Source: an uncultured Verrucomicrobiota bacterium (GTDB lineage: Bacteria > Verrucomicrobiota > Verrucomicrobiia > Limisphaerales > UBA9464). Taken from it: 61,123 bases of DNA. Within the stretch, counting starts at the first letter, position 1, and each line of letters starts with the position of its first letter. The stretch spans positions 1 through 61,123 of the forward strand of contig CAIXUG010000067.1 in the NCBI GenBank assembly GCA_903922605.1. The letters run 5' to 3'. Under the pieces are notes generated by a model. The model ran no database searches. It worked only from the letters and a program-made list of their open reading frames with translations, and was not told where the DNA came from. Shown piece after piece: positions 56,004 to 61,123 of this stretch. Position numbers and translations under genes: made by a program.

Positions 56004-58648
56004 TTGCCTGGGTCGCCGGATACCGGCTTGGGATTTTCCGGGGGTGCGTTGGCCTGCAGTTTCAGGAGCAGCCGCAGGGCCGCCCGATGCCGCGGGGCAT
56101 CCTCCAGCGCCTGCAACGTGTGCAGTCGCGCCGTGGCGGCGTCGGTCGGCTGCAACAGGCGGGCGAGCTGGTAATGGAGGTCGGCGGGATTCGGCGGGTC
56201 GAGCCGCAACATCGTGCCGTAGGCCGCGATGGCCGCCGGCGTGTCGCCACCGGCTTCGCTGGCCTGGGCCAGATAACGGTACGGCGGCGCCACGAGGGGA
56301 TTGACCGCGAGGAAGCGCTGCGCGTTACGTGTGACTTCCGGCCAGTCTTTGGCGGCGGTGGCCAGTTCCATCAGGCGCAGGTAGGCCGCGGTGGCCTCGT
56401 CATCCCGTGAGACATACTGTTGCAGCACCTGCCGCTCCTCATTGGTCTCACCGAGCGCACGATGCACGGCGGCGAGCACCGGGTAAGGGCTGTCGGCGCC
56501 CGGCTGGTTGGGGAACAGCTTGATCAGTTGCCGCAACGGCTCCTTGGCTTCTGCCCACTTCTTTTCCGCCACCAAGCGACGCGCAATCTGGTTGAGCGCC
56601 CAGAAATTGGTCGGGTGAGCTGCCGCCCAGCGGTCCAGTTCGTCGTCAGACAAGGTGGGCTCAGCGGCATGACCACGGGCCGGCTTCTCGGGGAAAAGCT
56701 GCGAAAGCAGGCTGGCGACGCCGTTGGTTTTGCCGGCCACGCCCGGACGCTCCCAGTCAAGGCCCGGAGCGAGCTGCTTGGCCCGGTCGGTGGCGAAGGC
56801 GGCGAACTCCTTCTCCAAGGCCGGCATAGGTTCCGTGTGTTTGGCAATGGCCTCGTTGATGCCCACGCCATCGTGCAAGTCATGCAGGACTGCCTTGAGG
56901 CTCTCCAGACCGAACCGGTTGATGATGAACTCCACCACCAGCGCCGATTCGTAATAGGCAAACTGGAGATGAAACGGCGTCTTTGGCGCGAGAAATGCAC
57001 CGCTCAGTTCGGAGATCGGCTTGAGCTCGCCGCCGAGGATCATGGCGCGGTAGCGCGGGGTCATGCGCTGGCCCCACGACGAGTCGGCCTGCAGCTCCTC
57101 GTAAACCGAAATGCCCTCGCTCAGCCAGCGCGGCATCTTGTTCGCCGTGAGCTGGAGCGTAACCACGTGGCAAAACTCGTGCCAGAGCACGGCCTCCCAG
57201 TTGACCGGGCCGCCCTTGTTGGCCGCCGGGCCATTTGCGGTCACCACGCGCCCGAAGCACACGCCGAGGTAGCCCGGGTTGTCCGGCATGCCGAACGTCC
57301 GCACGCCGAAATCCTTCTGCTCGGCAAAGACCTCCACCAGCGTCGGCAGCTTGAGCTCCATGCCGTACTTCTCGCACAGCGTCGTCCGCGCCCGCTCCAG
57401 CAGGGCCAGCACGCGCGGCCCATAGATGCCCGCCTCGTGGTCGCTGATGCGGAGGATGAAGTGCGCGTTGGTCAGCGTGGCGTACTTGGCCATCGTGTCG
57501 TGCAGGGTCACGAGGTTGTAGGCCGCCACGTCGTAGCCGTCCCGGTCATGCACCTGCTGGGCGAGGCGCCAGCCCTCGGCCTCCTCGCCCAGCCGCAGGA
57601 GATCGTTCGCCAGCTGCGCCTGCGCCGGCAGATAATCCGGATCGTACGACAGCGCCTGCCGCTGCCGGGCTGCCCCCTCGGAGAAGCGGTACTTCTGCGA
57701 GAGCTTCAGGCCGATGAGGTGATACACCCGCGGATTCGTCTTCCAAAAATGCAACGCCGACTCGCGCGCGGCCGTCTCCGCCGCCGGGTCGTTCCGGAGG
57801 TTGGCGATGACGGAGCGATAAGCCCACGCATCGGGCTGCCACGGGTTTATCGCCACAATCTCGTCCAGCACCTTCGTGGCCCCCTCGTAATCCTCCGCAT
57901 CAATCCGGTTGTCGGCCACGAGCAGCAGGGTGGGAATATGGCGGGAATTGATTTTCAGCGCGGCCTCCACCGCATCACCCATCACCTCGCGCTCGCCCTC
58001 CGCGTGCGCCTTGGCAAGGCCGCAAAGCAGGTCGGGATCGTCGGGGTGCAGCTTCAGGCCCTCGTCGAAGGCCTTCGCGGCGAGGGCAAAATCATGCTTG
58101 GACAGGGCGATGTCGCCCCGCGCCAGGTAGGTGTCGCGCAGGTTGGGGTCCAGCTTTTGGGCGGGACCGAGAATCTTATCGAGCACGACCTTGGGATCGG
58201 CCCCCAGCGCCAGCGCTGCCTGGGCAAAAACCACCATGCTGGCCGCATCTCTGTAGGCGCCGGTGCGGTTGGACACGTAGAGCTTGATCTCCTCCAACAC
58301 CTCCGCCGCCCGGTTGGTCTCGCCACCGCCCAGGAACACCTCCCGGGCCAGCCAGCGGAGCCGGATGCTGCGGGAATCCTTGGCGAGCGCATTGGTGACC
58401 GCGGCAGTAGCGTCGGGATAACGGCCGACCGTCAACAGCCCCCGGGTCAGCAGCAGCGGCCACTCCTCATTGCGCGGCTCCTCCTTCAGACCCTGCTCCG
58501 CCTGCGTAATGGCCTTGTCGTACTCGCCCGTGCGCAGGAGGTTGCGCACTTCCGCCACATCGGCAGCCCGGACCGGCAGTGTGAGCGCGATCATCAGTCC
58601 CAGCAGCCAGCCGAAGGCGTGATGTGACCACCAAGGCGTCAGCCTCAT
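56000..58648 (-). CDS. Exported TPR protein with gluzincin-like peptidase domain
   Basis: 882 residues from ATG 58648, preceded by a ggggg ribosome site; a GTG at 58684 is less likely. Signal peptide (FGWLLGLMIALTLPVRAAD). TPR pairs fill about residues 30-430 and again 690-880. The middle has WHEFCHVVTLQLTANKMPRWLSEGISVYEE: the HExxH zinc motif (H near 487, E, H) with the downstream Glu in LSEG. This looks like a peptidase MA-type metalloprotease flanked by TPRs. First gene of the minus-strand cluster. Confidence 0.85.
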   Translation of the reverse strand: MRLTPWWSHHAFGWLLGLMIALTLPVRAADVAEVRNLLRTGEYDKAITQAEQGLKEEPRNEEWPLLLTRGLLTVGRYPDATAAVTNALAKDSRSIRLRWLAREVFLGGGETNRAAEVLEEIKLYVSNRTGAYRDAASMVVFAQAALALGADPKVVLDKILGPAQKLDPNLRDTYLARGDIALSKHDFALAAKAFDEGLKLHPDDPDLLCGLAKAHAEGEREVMGDAVEAALKINSRHIPTLLLVADNRIDAEDYEGATKVLDEIVAINPWQPDAWAYRSVIANLRNDPAAETAARESALHFWKTNPRVYHLIGLKLSQKYRFSEGAARQRQALSYDPDYLPAQAQLANDLLRLGEEAEGWRLAQQVHDRDGYDVAAYNLVTLHDTMAKYATLTNAHFILRISDHEAGIYGPRVLALLERARTTLCEKYGMELKLPTLVEVFAEQKDFGVRTFGMPDNPGYLGVCFGRVVTANGPAANKGGPVNWEAVLWHEFCHVVTLQLTANKMPRWLSEGISVYEELQADSSWGQRMTPRYRAMILGGELKPISELSGAFLAPKTPFHLQFAYYESALVVEFIINRFGLESLKAVLHDLHDGVGINEAIAKHTEPMPALEKEFAAFATDRAKQLAPGLDWERPGVAGKTNGVASLLSQLFPEKPARGHAAEPTLSDDELDRWAAAHPTNFWALNQIARRLVAEKKWAEAKEPLRQLIKLFPNQPGADSPYPVLAAVHRALGETNEERQVLQQYVSRDDEATAAYLRLMELATAAKDWPEVTRNAQRFLAVNPLVAPPYRYLAQASEAGGDTPAAIAAYGTMLRLDPPNPADLHYQLARLLQPTDAATARLHTLQALEDAPRHRAALRLLLKLQANAPPENPKPVSGDPGK

Positions 58649-58845
58649 TCTGCCCCCGGCACGGAATTCGTTGGCGGTAGTCACTCGCTACTGTTGCGCG
58701 CTGTTTCGCGCGATCTCAAGCGGTCGTATATGCAAAGTGATGACCCCCTAGGCAGTCCGAGGTTACGGCGATCCGCCCCAAAACCGGATACCGGATACTG
58801 TTTTTGGCGTGACGAACTGCGACGCCAGAGAAAGCCTGCGGGAAG

Positions 58846-60273
58846 ATGAGATTCCTTCCCCCCCGGCTCAAAATCATCGCCTCATGGCTGGTTCTTGTCG
58901 GCTTCGTGCTCAGTGCAAACCGGCTGGGTGCCGACACTTTTCCCCTGCCCATTCCGACCCGGCCGACAAGCTTTCCCCTGAATTCACCGCCCACCATCGG
59001 CATTCCTGCGGCCTGGGGCAACAACGCCAACGGAGAAACCAATGTGCCGGCAGACTTGAACCCGATCGCCGCAGTGGCGGTCGGCTGGGACCATACGGTG
59101 GCCCTGATGGGCAACGGTGCCGTGGTGGCCTGGGGTTACAACGTATCCGGCCAGACGAATATCCCGGCCGGTTTGGCTGACGTGGTGGCAGTTAGCGCCG
59201 GCCAATTTCACTCGGTGGCCCTGAAGAGCGACGGCACCGTGGTGGCTTGGGGTGGCAATTCCGTCGGTCAGACCAACGTACCGGCCGGCATGTCAGGCGT
59301 GGTGGCAATTTCGGCGGGCGCAAACCATACCGTCGCCCTGAAGAGCGACGGCACAGCGGTGGCGTGGGGCGGCAATGGGAATGGCGAAATAAACGTGCCC
59401 CCGGGCTTGAGCGACTTGGTGGCGGTTTCCGCGGGCGCAATCTTTACGGTCGCCTTGAAAAGTGACGGCACCGTTGTAGGCTGGGGATTTAACGGTTACG
59501 GCCAGCTGAGCATTCCCCCTGACCTGACCAACGTGGTCGCCATCGCCGCCGGAGGCAGCCACACGGTCGCGCTGAAACGCGATGGCACGGTGGTGGCATG
59601 GGGATATAATGTGAACGGCGAAATAAACGTGCCCGCCGGCCTGGACGGGGTGGTGGCGATTGCGGCGGGTTTGGACCATACCGTGGCGCTGAAGAGCGAT
59701 CATACCCTGGTTATCTGGGGCTGGAACCAGTTTGGTCAGCTGAACATCCCCCCGGCTTTGGGCAGCGTGGAGTCCGTCGCGGCCGGTGGATATAATACGG
59801 TCGTGGTGCAGCGTCTTGATGGCATTCCCCGATCGGCGACCGCCTCGGCCCAGGTCATCAACGGTTTTGTAGTGAGCCTCAGCGTGAACTATGGCGGTTA
59901 CGGTTACACTAACCCCCCGGTCGTCCGGATCATCGGTGGTGGCGGCTCGGGTGCGGTTGCACAGGCGGTGGTCAAGAACGGATACGTCACCTCCATCCAG
60001 GTGCTCAATGCCGGTATTGGCTACACCGAAACTCCCGATATCGAGATCGCACCGCCATACCTGCCCCCGCCTCCCTCAGCCTCCCTGGCAGTCAGTCGCG
60101 TGACGGTCACCATGAAGCTGACGGTCGGGTTCACCTACCGGCTGGAATCCTCAAAGGATTTTTCGGTTTGGTTGCCTGTCGGAGAACCGTTTGTGGCCAA
60201 GGCGGAAACCGTGACCGAAGAATTTATAATCGCAGATATCGGCCAATACTTTCGCGTACGCGCGATAGAATAG
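58846..60273 (+). CDS. Secreted RCC1-repeat protein
   Basis: 475 residues. Signal peptide (IIASWLVLVGFVLSANRLGA), then six to seven RCC1-type repeats (VVAWGYNVSGQTNIPAGLADVVAVSAGQFHSVALKSDG-like, period about 39) through about residue 325, forming a beta-propeller. A C-terminal beta-rich region (GGYGYTNPPVVRIIGGGGSGAVA...) follows. RCC1 propellers bind proteins or ligands; role unknown. Divergent from the TPR-gluzincin gene with about 197 bp between. Confidence 0.9.
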   Translation: MRFLPPRLKIIASWLVLVGFVLSANRLGADTFPLPIPTRPTSFPLNSPPTIGIPAAWGNNANGETNVPADLNPIAAVAVGWDHTVALMGNGAVVAWGYNVSGQTNIPAGLADVVAVSAGQFHSVALKSDGTVVAWGGNSVGQTNVPAGMSGVVAISAGANHTVALKSDGTAVAWGGNGNGEINVPPGLSDLVAVSAGAIFTVALKSDGTVVGWGFNGYGQLSIPPDLTNVVAIAAGGSHTVALKRDGTVVAWGYNVNGEINVPAGLDGVVAIAAGLDHTVALKSDHTLVIWGWNQFGQLNIPPALGSVESVAAGGYNTVVVQRLDGIPRSATASAQVINGFVVSLSVNYGGYGYTNPPVVRIIGGGGSGAVAQAVVKNGYVTSIQVLNAGIGYTETPDIEIAPPYLPPPPSASLAVSRVTVTMKLTVGFTYRLESSKDFSVWLPVGEPFVAKAETVTEEFIIADIGQYFRVRAIE

Positions 60274-60805
60274 GGTCAGGAGAAAATGGCAGGACGTCCA
60301 GGCCGACAGGCTGGGGCGTTTGCAGCCGAAGGCAGGCAAGCCGTCGCCAGACCACAAAGGCTCCCGCCGCGAGCCAGACGTAGCTCACCAGCCAGACGTA
60401 ATAGCCGAGCCGCAGTGATTCGAATTGGCGCTCCCCGGTAAACATCCCGAACCCGAAAGCAACGGCCTGGAATGCTCCCGTGGCGCAGAGCAGGGCCGTC
60501 CACCAAGCCAGGGCCGGCCGGCGGGTACTCCCCACCAGCCAGGGAGAGAGGATGGCCATCAGGTTGGTGACGTTGAACCAGCCAATCATGGCCATGCCCC
60601 GAATTGCATCCACATTGCCCGCCTTAAGCTCTCGCGATAAACCGTCCTCGGAAAACCACATCTGCCAGGCGATATGGGCGCACTTCAGCCCAGAAGCCGT
60701 CTCCTGGCCGGTCATCTGATAGCTGGGCAAGGAGTAGGCCACCAGATGCACCACCCAGCCGGCCCAGAACCACCAGGGCAGACGCGGAAGCAGGGCGGTT
60801 TTCAT
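60224..60805 (-). CDS. Hypothetical membrane protein
   Basis: 193 residues with four or five hydrophobic helices (WWFWAGWVVHLVAYSL, MAMIGWFNVTNLMAIL, WWTALLCATGAFQAVAFGFGMF, YYVWLVSYVWLAAGAFVVW). No motif recognised. Its end overlaps the RCC1 gene's end by 50 bp (convergent), which is unusual for this window and may mean the true stop is earlier or the overlap is tolerated. Confidence 0.6.
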   Translation of the reverse strand: MKTALLPRLPWWFWAGWVVHLVAYSLPSYQMTGQETASGLKCAHIAWQMWFSEDGLSRELKAGNVDAIRGMAMIGWFNVTNLMAILSPWLVGSTRRPALAWWTALLCATGAFQAVAFGFGMFTGERQFESLRLGYYVWLVSYVWLAAGAFVVWRRLACLRLQTPQPVGLDVLPFSPDPILSRVRESIGRYLRL

Positions 60806-60870
60806 TGGCAGGCCGCACGCTTGCCCCGAGACCGCCGCGAGGCAAGGTGGCTTTTCAGGCCTGCCGTCTT

Positions 60871-60888
60871 CTGCTCTTAATCCTAATC
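60871..60888. repeat. Hexamer array adjoining the IS630-like left end
   Basis: ctgctc, ttaatc and ctaatc follow one another, the same two hexamer types that make up the 34014-34125 array, and the run is cut at the TA where the IS630-like end begins. Confidence 0.6.
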
Positions 60889-60889
60889 T

Positions 60890-61123
60890 TATACCAATTC
60901 CCTAAATAAACCGGAACAAATGATTGTGATTGGCTGAGGCATGTGCGAAACCGCAGGCATGGCACGACCGAATCTCAAACTGAGCGTTCCACCGGAGCAG
61001 AAAGCGGGGATGGAAGCGCGTTTCAAAGCGGCGGACGACGTCCGTCAACGGCAACGGCTGCAGGCCATCCTGCTGGCCACCACCGGGCAGCATGGCTACC
61101 GGGACATCGCCCAGATCGTCGGC
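60890..61123 (+). mobile_element. IS630-like element, left end (cut by window edge)
   Basis: Left end begins near TA at 60890 with tataccaattccc, a common IS630-type terminus; IS630 elements insert at TA. The transposase frame follows. The right end, and so the full element, is outside the window. Confidence 0.55.
60959..61123 (+). CDS. IS630-family transposase, N-terminal part
   Basis: 55 codons open to the window end from ATG 60959 (ATG 60941 adds six). The product (MARPNLKLSVPPEQKAGMEARF, then RQRQRLQAILLATTGQHGYRDIAQIVG) has the helix-turn-helix of IS630/winged-helix transposases, with the typical QAILL-A-G-s--dIA-ivG spacing. The DDE domain lies beyond the window. The shadow ORF on the other strand is rejected. 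Confidence 0.75.
   Translation, partial: MARPNLKLSVPPEQKAGMEARFKAADDVRQRQRLQAILLATTGQHGYRDIAQIVG

Noticed and set aside
56420-58627. Plus-strand ORF of 735 codons
   Set aside because: Antisense to the TPR-gluzincin gene; no domain.

Overview
The window looks like chromosomal DNA of a verrucomicrobium, most likely near the Pedosphaera/Limisphaerales branch (inference, no phylogeny run). It is GC-rich. It carries a PEP-CTERM-type sorting tail, ECF sigma genes paired with membrane Ser/Thr kinases that end in WD40-like propellers, GYF_2 proteins, DUF4159 proteins, an RCC1-repeat secreted protein, a large secreted lyase, and many REP/MITE-like palindromes. Those features together are typical of Verrucomicrobia and Planctomycetes. 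No rRNA, tRNA or CRISPR array was seen.

Layout. 0.1-13.3 kb is mostly housekeeping: a YkvA-like protein, a TPR protein, a PBP4-type D,D-carboxypeptidase, mfd, a membrane protein, purM, a DUF4926/DUF6883 pair, trpE and glgB. 13.5-22 kb holds a secreted heparinase/alginate-lyase-like protein, a broken PEP-CTERM gene, and ECF sigma plus kinase module 1. 22-27 kb holds palindromic repeats, a possible orphan immunity-like gene and metH, whose reading frame contains an in-frame cluster of REP-like palindromes. 27-35 kb is accessory: a transposase-N-terminal-domain protein, a LysM protein, a class II Fic protein behind iterated ATCTTCGG sites and a large inverted repeat, small membrane and GYF_2/RDD proteins, an aminotransferase, a 54-bp perfect palindrome, a Zn-ribbon protein and a decayed gene. 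35-41 kb holds an ABC-2 exporter and, divergent from it, ECF sigma plus kinase module 2.

41-58.6 kb is one long minus-strand cluster. In transcription order it runs: TPR-gluzincin, DUF4159, DUF4159, MoxR ATPase, a secreted protein, DUF58, a BatA-like VWA protein, a DUF4175-like giant coiled-coil protein, a VWA/GATase-like membrane protein and a caspase-fold protein. Several neighbours overlap by 1-4 nt (ATGA, GTGA, TAATG), so translation is probably coupled. The presence of MoxR, DUF58 and VWA genes suggests a chaperone-like machine acting on envelope proteins, but the DUF4159, DUF4175 and caspase-like parts have no established role that I know of. Two full copies and one half copy of a roughly 163-bp palindromic element sit in its internal gaps. 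The right end has an RCC1-repeat protein, a membrane protein and the start of an IS630-type element cut by the window edge.

The strongest leads are the palindrome cluster inside metH, the MoxR-VWA-DUF4159-caspase-like cluster, the two sigma/kinase modules and the Fic locus.
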